Assembly: GCA_001552935.1 (NCBI GenBank)
Contig: KQ959674.1
Location: 39,911 to 77,612, forward strand
Length of the DNA stretch: 37,702 nucleotides
Direction of reading: 5' to 3'
Source: Umbribacter vaginalis
GTDB lineage: Bacteria; Actinomycetota; Coriobacteriia; Coriobacteriales; Eggerthellaceae
Below the pieces are notes generated by a model. The model was not told the DNA's origin and ran no database searches. It saw only the letters and a program-made list of their open reading frames with translations. Shown here in pieces: positions 16,728 to 25,070 of this stretch. Every line of letters begins with the position of its first letter. Position 1 is the stretch's first letter. The position numbers and the translations under genes were made by a program.

Positions 16728-17177
16728 ATGAACAAATTAGAAAAATATAAAAAAGAAATAGGGTTTAGAATTAGTATTTTACTCCTATTATGTATACTTG
16801 CCTTACTTGCAGTTGTTATTGGCAATTTTTATTTAAAATATACCTTTCCATTAAAAGAAGATATGACAGATTATGTAGTAGGATTTTTTATTGGACTTGA
16901 ACTTGTATCTGTATTCTACATGTCAATATTTATGAAAGCATATAGAAATAGAGATATATTGGAAAAGATGTATACCAAAGAAACAGATGAAAGAGAGATA
17001 GTAATAAAGATGAAGTCAGGCGAAAATATAATACCTATATTTTCAATGGTTATTGTAATTGTTTCTTTAATTGTAGCATATGTAAGTTATGAAGCCTTTT
17101 TAGCGTTAATGATAGTTGCATTTGCACAAATAATATTCTCTAAGTTATTAAAAGTGTATTGGTCAAAAAAGATTTAA
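16728..17177 (+). CDS. Membrane protein paired with the XRE regulator
   Basis: A 149-residue protein from ATG 16728; ATG 16719, three codons earlier, overlaps the regulator gene and is also possible. There are four likely membrane segments: ISILLLLCILALLAVVIG, DYVVGFFIGLELVSVFYMSI, IIPIFSMVIVIVSLIVAYV, and a segment near FLALMIVAFAQIIFS. The central cytoplasmic part has MYTKETDEREIVIKMKSG, whose DER motif is typical of small DUF2178-like membrane proteins that sit next to XRE regulators in Firmicutes. The regulator plus membrane protein pair may sense membrane or antimicrobial stress; that is inference. Confidence 0.8.
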   Translation: MNKLEKYKKEIGFRISILLLLCILALLAVVIGNFYLKYTFPLKEDMTDYVVGFFIGLELVSVFYMSIFMKAYRNRDILEKMYTKETDEREIVIKMKSGENIIPIFSMVIVIVSLIVAYVSYEAFLALMIVAFAQIIFSKLLKVYWSKKI

Positions 17178-17240
17178 AAATATCATAGTAAAGGTATTAG
17201 ACGATAGACAGTTAAAACGAACAAGAAAATCCAGTTGGAG

Positions 17241-17268
17241 TTGCTTCCCTAAAAAAAACTGGTACACT
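17241..17268 (+). promoter_or_regulatory. Extended -10 promoter before the small membrane protein
   Basis: TTGCTT (17241-17246), a 16-base spacer, then TACACT (17263-17268) preceded by TGG, giving an extended -10. A CCAGTT/AACTGG inverted repeat brackets the spacer region and could be an operator. Confidence 0.5.
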
Positions 17269-17297
17269 AACCATAATGTAAGGTAGGAGGGATTGAT

Positions 17298-17513
17298 ATG
17301 GTAGGTAAAAGCTGGAAAACTTTTCAAATCATTCAATTGGTAATCTTCTTAATCGTTAGTGTGTTCTTGCTCGTAAGAACAGTAGATGGACACGGTGCTG
17401 TACAGACTTTAGAAGTCAGGCTGATTAGCTTTGCTGTATGGGCACTTTTTTATCTTGGTGTATTGGCAATAGAGTGGTTAACGTATTTAATTACACGCCA
17501 TTTTAACCATTAA
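17298..17513 (+). CDS. Small two-helix membrane protein, DUF3923-like
   Basis: A 71-residue protein with two membrane segments (FQIIQLVIFLIVSVFLLV and FAVWALFYLGVLAIEWLTYL). Between them is a short loop, RTVDGHGAVQTLEVRLIS. That loop resembles the VDG-x-G-x-VQTPE-type motif I associate with the DUF3923 family of Firmicutes; the family name is from memory. The start is ATG 17298 after GTAGGAGGG. It has its own promoter candidate and low GC, consistent with the transferred island. The function is unknown. Confidence 0.75.
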   Translation: MVGKSWKTFQIIQLVIFLIVSVFLLVRTVDGHGAVQTLEVRLISFAVWALFYLGVLAIEWLTYLITRHFNH

Positions 17514-17825
17514 ATACCAATTTTCGAGCATATTCTTTGTAAGGACGGAAGTCTCGACATTCACACCTTGATGATCTATGCATCGGAATGTGGTATCGAA
17601 AACAGATGCAAGGGTATACAGAGGTACTTTTATGATTATATCGTGAACGTAGCTCATAGTGCTCCATTCATTATGGGAAAAATATGCCGCGGTTTTGAGT
17701 TATACTGTGCATTGCAATGTAGATTTTACCTTGCGTTGTACGTGATTGTACCTTGCACTATAGCTTGGCTGCTACGCTACAACGCAGGCGTTTCGATGAC
17801 TTGTTTACGCAGAAAGGACACTCCT
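17514..17825 (+). other. 312-base gap before bcp, stop-free in the bcp frame
   Basis: No supported gene. The bcp frame stays open back to the TAA of the DUF3923-like gene, which happens to share that frame. The conceptual peptide includes FEHILCKDGSLDIHTLMIYA and could be a decayed coding remnant, but no ribosome site supports it. Near the end are TTGTAC, a 17-base spacer and TATAGC, a weak promoter candidate for bcp. Confidence 0.35.
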
Positions 17826-18281
17826 ATGCTTGAGATTGGACAGCCTGCTCCCGATTTTGCTTTGCCTGATCAAGATGGCGTTGTTCGCCATTTATCCGAC
17901 TTTAAAGGCAAGCGCGTTATTTTGTACTTCTATCCAAAAGACATGACGCCTGGTTGCACAAAACAAGCATGCGCGTTTGGTGAGCTGTATCCTCAGATTC
18001 AGGAAAAAGGCGCTGTTGTACTGGGTATAAGCAAAGACAGCGTAGCATCGCATAAACGCTTTCAGGAAAAGTACAACTTGCCGTTTTTGCTGCTTTCTGA
18101 TCCGGAAACGCAGGTTATTCAAGCATATGACGTGTGGAAAGAAAAGAAAAATTACGGAAAAGTATACATGGGCATTGTGCGCAGCACGTATCTTATTGAT
18201 GAAAACGGCGTTATCGTACAGGCTCTTGAAAAAGTAAAGCCTGCTGAAAACCCCCAGCACATGCTAGGAGCGCTTGCATGA
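17826..18281 (+). CDS. bcp: Thiol peroxidase of the Bcp/PrxQ type
   Basis: Reduces hydrogen and organic peroxides using thioredoxin. The start is ATG 17826 behind AAAGGA, giving 151 residues, normal for this family. The protein begins MLEIGQPAPDFALPDQDG. The peroxidatic Cys44 lies in DMTPGCTKQAC, with the resolving Cys49 five residues later, as in PrxQ. LYFYPKD and SDPETQVIQAYDVW are typical. The last four bases overlap the yaaA start (ATGA), so the two are translationally coupled and form a peroxide-defence unit. Confidence 0.95.
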   Translation: MLEIGQPAPDFALPDQDGVVRHLSDFKGKRVILYFYPKDMTPGCTKQACAFGELYPQIQEKGAVVLGISKDSVASHKRFQEKYNLPFLLLSDPETQVIQAYDVWKEKKNYGKVYMGIVRSTYLIDENGVIVQALEKVKPAENPQHMLGALA

Positions 18282-19030
18282 GAGCAATCATCGCACCTGC
18301 AAAGCAGATGCGTGTAGCTACTGATAGCATTTCAGCCACACAGCTTCCTGTATTCTTACAGAAAACACAGCAACTGCAACGTTGGATTGCCTCGCTTAGT
18401 TTTGACCAGCAAAAACGTTTGTGGGCGTGCAATGACGCGCTCGCGCAGCAAAACGCCGAGCGTTTCGCGCATATGGATGTGCATGCGAACCTTTCACCTG
18501 CGCTTTTATCGTATAACGGCATACAATATACCTATATGGCGCCGTGTGTTCTTACCGATAGTCAGCTTGCGTATGTGCAGGAACACCTGCGCATCCTCTC
18601 AGGCTTTTACGGTGTGTTAAAGCCGCTCGATGGCGTTGTTCCGTATCGTTTGGAAATGCAAGCGAAAGCAGCCGTTGACGGTTATAAAAATTTGTACGAT
18701 TTTTGGGGTCGCTTGTTATACGATGAAGTTATCGATGACAGCCGCGTTATCATCAATCTTGCTTCAAAAGAGTATTCTCAGTGCATCAAGGCGTATACCA
18801 CCCCACAAGATACCTTTATTACCTGCGTTTTTGCTGAATTGTCGGGTGCAAAATTGGTGCAAAAAGGCGTGTATGCGAAAATGGCGCGTGGCGAAATGGT
18901 GCGCTTTATGGCGCAGATTCACGCTGAAACACCTGAACAGTTGAAAGCGTTTAATTGGAGTGGGTATCAATTTTGCGAGGAGCGCTCAGATGATACCCAG
19001 TATGTTTTTCTTAAAGCACGTGCGCAGTAA
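18278..19030 (+). CDS. yaaA: Peroxide stress protein YaaA
   Basis: A 250-residue protein of the YaaA (DUF328/UPF0246) family, which in E. coli lowers free iron and limits oxidative DNA damage during peroxide stress. It starts MRAIIAPAKQM, like the family MKIIIAPSK start. The core motif is LRILSGFYGVLKPLDGVVPYRLEM, followed by NLYDFWGRLLYDEV and INLASKEYSQCI. The end shows ARGEMVRFM and FNWSGYQF. The start overlaps the bcp stop by 4 bases, which links the two functions. A terminator follows at 19211. Confidence 0.94.
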   Translation: MRAIIAPAKQMRVATDSISATQLPVFLQKTQQLQRWIASLSFDQQKRLWACNDALAQQNAERFAHMDVHANLSPALLSYNGIQYTYMAPCVLTDSQLAYVQEHLRILSGFYGVLKPLDGVVPYRLEMQAKAAVDGYKNLYDFWGRLLYDEVIDDSRVIINLASKEYSQCIKAYTTPQDTFITCVFAELSGAKLVQKGVYAKMARGEMVRFMAQIHAETPEQLKAFNWSGYQFCEERSDDTQYVFLKARAQ

Positions 19031-19210
19031 TTGGCAACAAGCGGTAGGCGAACGGCATTGCAGTGCACAAGGCAGCATTGCGCCTGGTGGATTGGGAGTG
19101 CAGCTCTAATAGACCTGCGAGCAGTTTCAGCGCCGTGCACGCCGCCACCTGCCAGCTGCAATACGTTCTTCATCAGCGGCAACACCGTTTGCGCTACTAC
19201 AGCAAACCAT

Positions 19211-19242
19211 CGATGCTGTTACATTAGCATCGTCACTTTTTT
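19211..19242 (+). terminator. Intrinsic terminator after yaaA
   Basis: CGATGCT (19211-19217) and AGCATCG (19226-19232) form a perfect 7-bp stem with an 8-base loop, then TCAC and a run of six T. It sits between convergent yaaA and gltX. Confidence 0.7.
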
Positions 19243-19282
19243 GACCAGTGCCGAGGCACATGCGCTTTAGTTTGCCCAGCTA

Positions 19283-20767
19283 TTACAGCAACGATGCCAC
19301 GTAGTGCACACGCGCGACGCAATCTTCGCGCTTCATAAGCTCCATGCTTTCAAACAGGGGAGGCGACACCATATTGCCCGCAATTGCTACACGGAGCGGC
19401 TGAAATACTGCTTTAGGCTTCAGCTGCATTGTGTCGCACAACTGTTTGACGGCATCTTGCATAACATTGCATTCCCACGGAATGCTCGTATCTGCCAAAA
19501 TAGCCTCACACGCTACCAGCACGTCTTTTGCGCGGCTGTCCGCTTTAGCAAGCACCTTTTTGAACGACGCATCGTCAAGTGCCTTAAGCGTGCTTCCCCA
19601 AAACATAAACGCAAGCTTGTCGGGAATTTCTTCAAAGCGCACTAAGCGCTGTCCAATAAGCGCAAACGTTTTTTCAGCCCAGGCATCAAGCGCGAAGAAT
19701 TCAGGCGTAGCACCTGCTTTTTCAATCCACGGACGTGCAAGACGCGCCCATTGTTGCGCTGTAAGTTCGCGAATGTACGCACCGTTCATCCAGTCAAGCT
19801 TCACTTCGTCAAAAATTGCGTCTTTTTTCGTAATGCGTGCTAAGTCGAATGCTTTGCACAACACATCGCGCGAGATGAGCGTTGTTTCTCCGTCAAGCGA
19901 CCATCCTAGCAAGGCCAAGAAATTCACCATTGCGTCAGGAAGGTAGCCCTTGTCGCGATATTCTTCAACACTTGTTGCGCCGTGACGCTTCGAGAGTTTT
20001 TTCCCGTCGCTGCCAAGAATCATCGACAAGTGAGCAAATACAGGCGGCGTTTTTCCTAACGCTTCATATATAAGAATTTGGCGCGGCGTGTTTGAAAGGT
20101 GATCATCACCGCGAATAACGTGTGTGATCTGCATATTTATGTCGTCGCACACAACCGCAAAATTGTATGTTGGCGTACCGTCCGAACGCACGAGAATCAT
20201 ATCATCCATCACATCGGCTGGAAATGACATATGGCCGTAAACAGCATCGTCAAATTCGATGGCAGGGTGATTATCAGGTACTTTTAAGCGCCACACAAAC
20301 GGATCGCCTGCATCAAGATGCGCTTGCACCTCTTGCGCGCTCAAGTGGCGACACGCGCGGTTGTATCCGGAGTATCCTCCCTGTTCAGCCTGCATTTTCT
20401 CGCGTTCTTCATCAAGCTGTTCTTTACTGCAAAAGCACCGATACACTGCCCCGCAATCGATAAGCTGTTGCAGCGCTTTCTGGTAGGTATCCATGCGCTC
20501 CGTCTGGCGATACGGTCCATAAGCGCCACCAACTTCCGGACCTTCGTCCCAATCAAGCTGAAGCCAGCGCATTGCATCAACAATAATGCGTATGTTTTCA
20601 TCGGTCGAGCGTGTAGGGTCGGTATCTTCTATGCGCAGAACAAAGCTGCCTCCTGTTGCACGAGCAAACGCCCAGTTAAAGATTGCAGTTCGGGCGCCTC
20701 CTATGTGAAGCTTGCCTGTGGGCGATGGAGCAAATCGTACGCGAACAGGAGAGGAGTGCTGTGCCAT
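19283..20767 (-). CDS. gltX: Glutamyl-tRNA synthetase
   Basis: Charges tRNA-Glu, and possibly tRNA-Gln for later amidation, which would fit if no GlnRS exists. From ATG 20767 the protein has 494 residues; the earlier ATG at 20788 lies upstream of the AAAGG ribosome site, so 20767 is preferred. The class I signature RFAPSPTGKLHIGGAR is at residues 11-26, and the KMSKS-like loop is DGKKLSKRHG. LRIEDTDPTRS is also typical. Residues near YRCFCSKEQLDEE match the insertion seen in bacterial GluRS. It follows the DUF1461 membrane gene on the same strand with a 40-base gap, probably as an operon. Confidence 0.96.
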   Translation of the reverse strand: MAQHSSPVRVRFAPSPTGKLHIGGARTAIFNWAFARATGGSFVLRIEDTDPTRSTDENIRIIVDAMRWLQLDWDEGPEVGGAYGPYRQTERMDTYQKALQQLIDCGAVYRCFCSKEQLDEEREKMQAEQGGYSGYNRACRHLSAQEVQAHLDAGDPFVWRLKVPDNHPAIEFDDAVYGHMSFPADVMDDMILVRSDGTPTYNFAVVCDDINMQITHVIRGDDHLSNTPRQILIYEALGKTPPVFAHLSMILGSDGKKLSKRHGATSVEEYRDKGYLPDAMVNFLALLGWSLDGETTLISRDVLCKAFDLARITKKDAIFDEVKLDWMNGAYIRELTAQQWARLARPWIEKAGATPEFFALDAWAEKTFALIGQRLVRFEEIPDKLAFMFWGSTLKALDDASFKKVLAKADSRAKDVLVACEAILADTSIPWECNVMQDAVKQLCDTMQLKPKAVFQPLRVAIAGNMVSPPLFESMELMKREDCVARVHYVASLL

Positions 20768-20807
20768 AATGAAGCCTTTCTCTTTCATTGACGTGGTATA
20801 GCAAGTA

Positions 20808-21935
20808 TTATAGTTGCTTTCTGCGCCGTGTGAGCGCGAAGCCTAAAAGAAAGCACACAATGGCACTAAGCGCGCTTGTTGTGCCCCATATAAGCGCCAG
20901 TTTTTGCCAAAATGCTTCAGGAAGTGCAGAAATAAGCAGCGAATCGGCGCTAAAACTCCAGTTTCCTTGAGGGAAGAGCACTTCATGAAATTGAGTAAAA
21001 AAGTCGGTGAAGTTGAACAACGATGCCAGTATGCCGCATGCTAACAATACAAGTGTAACGATGCCGGCATGTTTAAGTGCGCGTCCTAGGTAAACGCGTT
21101 GGTTCATGAAGAAGAGGAGCGCTACAAGCGCAAGGCTTACCACAGCACTTGCAATGCTGACGTTGCGCGCGATAACGCCTAAGGCATAGACATCATCCAG
21201 GTGTGTAAGTGCTGCTTGCGTTATAAAAAAACGTTCGTCAAATTTGGTAATAGTAGCTGGTGCCTGCTGCATAATCGTGTGTTTGCGAAAGCTTGCATTC
21301 GCATGCTTGATCATCGACTTGATTGCTTTGTGTGTGTTATACGTATCAGCAAGTGCACTGCGAACTTTTGCATTAATATTGCGTCCTTGAGCTGCATTTA
21401 TTTTTAGTTGAGCGTAGAGCAGCCGTTTTTTATTGTGTGCACCAAACGAGTAATCGCGCAGTTCGCCTGCCATATAAACCAACTCATACTGCGTAAACAT
21501 GCGGTTGTGCTGTATTGCATCTTTTGCAGCAACTTTTTCAATGCTGGCACGTGAGCAAGCGCGTGTTACGTGAGGGTTCATACACACAAATAATCCGCAC
21601 GTCAGAAGAAATATGCAAAGACTTATACTCAGCAGAATATGCGCTGTTTTAAACAGATATATGCGCGCTGTTTTTGGATGAGAAGCTGGGAATTTGCTGG
21701 TGTGCTCCGTTTTCTCTGTGGCGCGCTCAGTTTGCTGTGTGCTATCGGGGAAGCGCTCTGTACCATGCCCGTTGGTGTGCTCGGCTACCTGCTCTGTGAC
21801 CTGCTCAACGCGCTCTTCAGTGCGCTCTTCAGCGCGCTCATCGGGCTGCATACGCTGATCATCTGCCATTTTGCTGGCAGATGCTGCTGCGTATTGTGTA
21901 TGCTGTTGCGTATTACTATTGCTTTCGCGTGTCAC
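20808..21935 (-). CDS. DUF1461 / TIGR01906-family integral membrane protein
   Basis: A 375-residue protein. The first 90 or so residues are hydrophilic and rich in Glu, Thr and Arg, with repeated ER-TEE-like units (ERAEERTEERVEQVTEQVAE). A membrane segment follows at about 95-119 (HILLSISLCIFLLTCGLFVC). After an extracytoplasmic stretch there are three more membrane segments. The signature NFTDFFTQFHEVLFPQGNW, then DSLLISALPEAFW, matches the TIGR01906 / DUF1461 family as I remember it. The function is unknown. It lies directly upstream of gltX on the same strand. The N-terminal repeats are unusual for the family. Confidence 0.8.
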   Translation of the reverse strand: MTRESNSNTQQHTQYAAASASKMADDQRMQPDERAEERTEERVEQVTEQVAEHTNGHGTERFPDSTQQTERATEKTEHTSKFPASHPKTARIYLFKTAHILLSISLCIFLLTCGLFVCMNPHVTRACSRASIEKVAAKDAIQHNRMFTQYELVYMAGELRDYSFGAHNKKRLLYAQLKINAAQGRNINAKVRSALADTYNTHKAIKSMIKHANASFRKHTIMQQAPATITKFDERFFITQAALTHLDDVYALGVIARNVSIASAVVSLALVALLFFMNQRVYLGRALKHAGIVTLVLLACGILASLFNFTDFFTQFHEVLFPQGNWSFSADSLLISALPEAFWQKLALIWGTTSALSAIVCFLLGFALTRRRKQL

Positions 21936-22054
21936 TTTTTGTCACATTCTCGCATGGATTGTTATTCTTACATGAGCACTATAAGCGTATTATACTCATC
22001 TTTCATACAGACGCGGTAGCACTGTTCGTGCATTTGTGGCAGAACGGGCTGCAC

Positions 22055-22087
22055 ATGGTAGCGCTATGGTAGCGCTATGGTAGCGCG
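22055..22087. repeat. Three tandem 11-bp repeats
   Basis: ATGGTAGCGCT occurs three times in a row (22055-22065, 22066-22076, 22077-22087), with the last base changed to G in the third copy. They lie upstream of the DUF1461 gene and downstream of the ATP-grasp gene. Confidence 0.85.
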
Positions 22088-22125
22088 CGTGTGACGAGAT
22101 GCTGTTCGATAAGCTTCACGCGCGC
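22083..22125. other. GC-rich hairpin between two minus-strand genes
   Basis: GCGCGCGTG (22083-22091) and CACGCGCGC (22117-22125) form a perfect 9-bp stem around a 25-base loop. No T-tract follows on the minus strand, so a terminator role is doubtful. Confidence 0.4.
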
Positions 22126-22135
22126 CTTTCGTGTG

Positions 22136-23506
22136 CTACTGTAGGTCTACCCAGATGGTAGCTGCTGTAATGCCTTTCATATCTTTGGAAATGGTAGGCA
22201 AAGGCCCCAAGCGAGAAAATACGCCTGCAAACTGCCCATTATAGATATACAAGCCATTGAGGTTGTTATACAGTTGTCCTGCTTGCTGCACTTCGTTATC
22301 GCGGCGCTGTTCGATGTCGGTATCGGGCGGCAGCGTAAGTGTTTTATAAGGCTGAATGTAGTGCTGTGCAATCATCGGAAAACCCGCTTTGCTATCAACA
22401 AAGCGATCAAGTAACGCATCCCATTTCTCTTGCGTTGTGCCAAGCCCCGCATACACGTTATCAGCACCATAGTGATCAACAGGTTTGATAATCCATTTAT
22501 TTTTATTCTCATGAATTGCCTGTTCAGTGATAGTATATGAAGTAAGAGGTAGCGTTAGCGGCACCGTTTCATGAATAAACTCAATTTCGTTTTTCGTAAG
22601 AAATGCCTGTGTTTGCGGATGCGTAAGAATCTGGAAAATTTGTTTGTCATGTACAATATGTCCCGCAAAGCTGCCAATAAGCGTCACGCAACCCGCACGT
22701 AACGCATCAAGGAATGGTTTTGACTCATCCCAAAATTCCAACACATCGTTGGTAACGCAGCGTCGCCAAATTGCATCAATCACGTCGCCTTCTGGCGAGC
22801 GTGCATGCGTACCATCAAAGGAAATTTCCCGCACGTCGCATACAATGCAATGGTAGCCACGCGCTTCAAACAACTTTGCAAACAGATAGAACTCGTCCAC
22901 GACACCATGATCAAGATAATCACAGATAGCAAATGTAGGATTATTATGTGCATTATCGGACGACTCGTAAATTGCAATAAACGTGCTGACCCAGCTTTCA
23001 AACAATTCACAACCTGCAACGTTATGGTGTTTTGCAAACTCCTTAAATGTAGCGCTTTGCTCAATAGAATGAGTAATCTCGCGGTTTTCGTTCATGCCGC
23101 TTGAGCCATCGCCATTAAATTCACAAAATTTGAGCGTGTTATTCGCTTCATCAAAAAAGGTATCAACGCGCGCAAACGGCAAAACGTCTTTGTATCCGCG
23201 CGGTAGCAAAATAAGCTCTTTTAAGCGTTCATCAAAATCAAAAATCTCACGATAGCTTGGGTTATCAAGATAGTGCTGAATCACTTTGCATAAAATGCGG
23301 TGGGTGTTTTCAGCAGTATATTTGAACATGGTATAGCTTGCTGCATTGAATAGCTTAGGTGTGAAACTTGCCTCAACAACGCGATGATGTACAATGGCGC
23401 TTGATTGCTGCATGTAGGTATGTGCACGACGTCGTGAAGCAATATCTCCATTCAGCCGAGCGCTTATATTGAAATACTCTTCTACGAGTGCTTTATTACT
23501 TTTCAT
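22136..23506 (-). CDS. Glutathionylspermidine synthase-like ATP-grasp protein
   Basis: From ATG 23506 (GGGTGG, 8-base spacing) the protein has 456 residues; GTG 23530 is an alternative. I see features of circularly permuted ATP-grasp enzymes of the glutathionylspermidine synthase type. KFCEFNGDGSSGMNENREI at 127-144 carries the acidic E-x-N-x-D motif, and a late WIIKPVDHYGADNVYAG has the ATP-binding lysine. GAGHIVHDKQIFQIL-like spacing is also seen (GSFAGHIVHDKQIF). These enzymes join a carboxylate to an amine with ATP; the substrate here is unknown. It is divergent from metK. Confidence 0.65.
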   Translation of the reverse strand: MKSNKALVEEYFNISARLNGDIASRRRAHTYMQQSSAIVHHRVVEASFTPKLFNAASYTMFKYTAENTHRILCKVIQHYLDNPSYREIFDFDERLKELILLPRGYKDVLPFARVDTFFDEANNTLKFCEFNGDGSSGMNENREITHSIEQSATFKEFAKHHNVAGCELFESWVSTFIAIYESSDNAHNNPTFAICDYLDHGVVDEFYLFAKLFEARGYHCIVCDVREISFDGTHARSPEGDVIDAIWRRCVTNDVLEFWDESKPFLDALRAGCVTLIGSFAGHIVHDKQIFQILTHPQTQAFLTKNEIEFIHETVPLTLPLTSYTITEQAIHENKNKWIIKPVDHYGADNVYAGLGTTQEKWDALLDRFVDSKAGFPMIAQHYIQPYKTLTLPPDTDIEQRRDNEVQQAGQLYNNLNGLYIYNGQFAGVFSRLGPLPTISKDMKGITAATIWVDLQ

Positions 23507-23690
23507 GGCACGTGCCACCCCTTTCGTCACGTTTGTGTATACCCTTCAATGCCGCATATTTAGTCTTGACACAATCAATTCTCCTGCATGATTCACTATA
23601 CCTATAAAACGTGCGCTGTACTCATTCAGTTGAAGAACACAGATAAGTTACACTCACAAAAAAGTGCTAGGGTTGTTCTCTATTCGCTTT

Positions 23691-23696
23691 TATAAT
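23691..23696 (+). promoter_or_regulatory. Consensus -10 box for metK
   Basis: TATAAT at 23691-23696. The -35 at the right distance (TAGGGT) is weak, so an activator or extended contacts may help. Transcription would start near 23703, giving a leader of about 75 bases. Confidence 0.6.
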
Positions 23697-23712
23697 AGAT
23701 ACGTCATATAAA

Positions 23713-23777
23713 TCCCGAGGGGTATGTGGAGTTAGCGCCACACTGACCTCTACTCCAAGGGGGCAAAAGGAGATAAT
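23713..23777 (+). promoter_or_regulatory. Structured metK leader, candidate SAM-responsive element
   Basis: A compact nested fold: TCCC (23713-23716) can pair with the GGGGG at 23759-23763; GAGG (23717-23720) with CCTC (23747-23750); TGTGG (23725-23729) with CCACA (23738-23742). An alternative helix, TGGAGT (23727-23732) with ACTCCA (23752-23757), excludes the last. CTCC at 23753-23756 can also pair with GGAG of the ribosome site (23769-23772), five bases before the ATG. The topology recalls translational SAM switches of the SMK/SAM-III kind, but I see no convincing match to that consensus. Ligand and class are inference. Confidence 0.5.
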
Positions 23778-25061
23778 ATGAATACACAGCCCCGTTCTTT
23801 TTTATTTACGTCAGAATCGGTTACCGAAGGTCACCCCGACAAAATGTGCGACCAGATTTCCGATGCAATCCTTGACGCCATTTTGGCAAAAGAAATCGAC
23901 CTTGCCCGTGCAGGTTATATTGCCCCTAATGGCGCTCCTGCAAATCCAGCACTGTTTCGCTGCGCATGTGAAACGTTTATCTCTACTGGACTTGTGGTTG
24001 TTGGCGGCGAAGTGCGCACGCAAGCTTATGTTGATGTTCCAGAAATTGTGCGCAGCGTCATTGATGAAATTGGCTACAATCGCGGAAAATACGGTTTCGA
24101 TGCCCATACGTGCGGCGTTATGAATGCCATTCACGAACAAAGTCCTGATATTGCGCTTGGCGTTGACGAATCGTACGAAATTCAGCATGCTGCAGGTTCT
24201 GAAAGTGCACACGCGCTTGATAAGTACGATACTATCGGCGCAGGTGACCAAGGCATGATGTTTGGTTATGCGTGCGATGAAACGCCAACGCTTATGCCGA
24301 TGCCTATTTATGTTGCGCATCGCCTTGCCGAAAAACTTACCGAAGTTCGTAAAAATGAAACGCTTGATTACTTGCGTCCCGATGGAAAAACGCAGGTAAC
24401 GATACGTTATGCGGATGGCCGTCCGCAAGCTGTTGAGCGCGTTGTGGTGTCAACACAGCATGCAGAAGACGTGTCGATGGACACCTTGCGCGACGATATT
24501 GTGCGCTTTGTCGTGCATCCTGTGCTTGAAGCTGCGCATATTGAGCTTGCGCGTGACGCGCAGGTGTTTATCAATCCTACCGGGCGTTTTGTTGTTGGCG
24601 GGCCGATGGGTGACGCCGGATTAACCGGTCGCAAGATTATCGTGGATACCTATGGTGGTATGGGTCGCCATGGCGGCGGTGCGTTCTCAGGGAAAGACTG
24701 CACGAAAGTTGACCGTTCAGCTGCGTATGCAGCGCGTTGGGTTGCAAAAAATGTTGTCGCTGCAAAGCTTGCATCGCGCTGTGAAGTGCAGGTAGCATAC
24801 GCTATTGGTGTTGCGCATCCTGTGTCGATTATGGTTGACACGTTTGGCAGTGCCCATGTTGATGAACACCTTATCGAGCGTGCTATTGCGCAGGTGTTTG
24901 ACTTGCGTCCTGCAGCGATTATTGACGAGCTCGATTTGCGCCGCCCGATTTATCGTAAAACAGCAAGTTATGGTCATTTTGGCCGTGAATTGCCCGAGTT
25001 TACGTGGGAACAAACCAATATGGTTGACAAGCTTACGCGCGCTGTTGCTGCACTTTCATAA
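23778..25061 (+). CDS. metK: S-adenosylmethionine synthetase
   Basis: Makes SAM from methionine and ATP; cytoplasmic tetramer. The protein has 427 residues. It begins with [25 protein letters not shown], where His19 and the following Asp are catalytic and metal ligands. [12 protein letters not shown] is the ATP-binding signature, and [22 protein letters not shown] is the C-terminal P-loop-like signature. [24 protein letters not shown] is also diagnostic. At 427 residues it is longer than the roughly 390-400 typical of the family. The ATG is preceded by AAGGAG with 5-base spacing inside a structured leader. priA follows after 9 bases. Confidence 0.97.
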   Translation: MNTQPRSFLFTSESVTEGHPDKMCDQISDAILDAILAKEIDLARAGYIAPNGAPANPALFRCACETFISTGLVVVGGEVRTQAYVDVPEIVRSVIDEIGYNRGKYGFDAHTCGVMNAIHEQSPDIALGVDESYEIQHAAGSESAHALDKYDTIGAGDQGMMFGYACDETPTLMPMPIYVAHRLAEKLTEVRKNETLDYLRPDGKTQVTIRYADGRPQAVERVVVSTQHAEDVSMDTLRDDIVRFVVHPVLEAAHIELARDAQVFINPTGRFVVGGPMGDAGLTGRKIIVDTYGGMGRHGGGAFSGKDCTKVDRSAAYAARWVAKNVVAAKLASRCEVQVAYAIGVAHPVSIMVDTFGSAHVDEHLIERAIAQVFDLRPAAIIDELDLRRPIYRKTASYGHFGRELPEFTWEQTNMVDKLTRAVAALS

Positions 25062-25070
25062 CGATGCTCC

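Larger units (their letters stand above)
16240..17513. other. AT-rich island of probable foreign origin
   Basis: Two hand-counted 60-base lines inside (16741 and 17041) have 20% and 25% G+C, against 50% for a nearby lysS line (15421). The genes use AGA arginine codons and A/T-ending codons, unlike their neighbours. Contents are a short truncated ORF, a terminator, an XRE regulator, a membrane protein and a DUF3923-like protein. This resembles small cargo from Firmicutes mobile elements. No integrase, transposase or clear flanking repeat is visible. Confidence 0.7.

Noticed and set aside
19031-19270. 79-codon frame after yaaA on the plus strand
   Set aside because: No ribosome site and no family resemblance; it overlaps the yaaA terminator.
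23576-23581. Perfect TTGACA between the ATP-grasp gene and metK
   Set aside because: No -10 lies at 16-18 bases on the plus strand; the nearest, TATACC, is 25 bases away.
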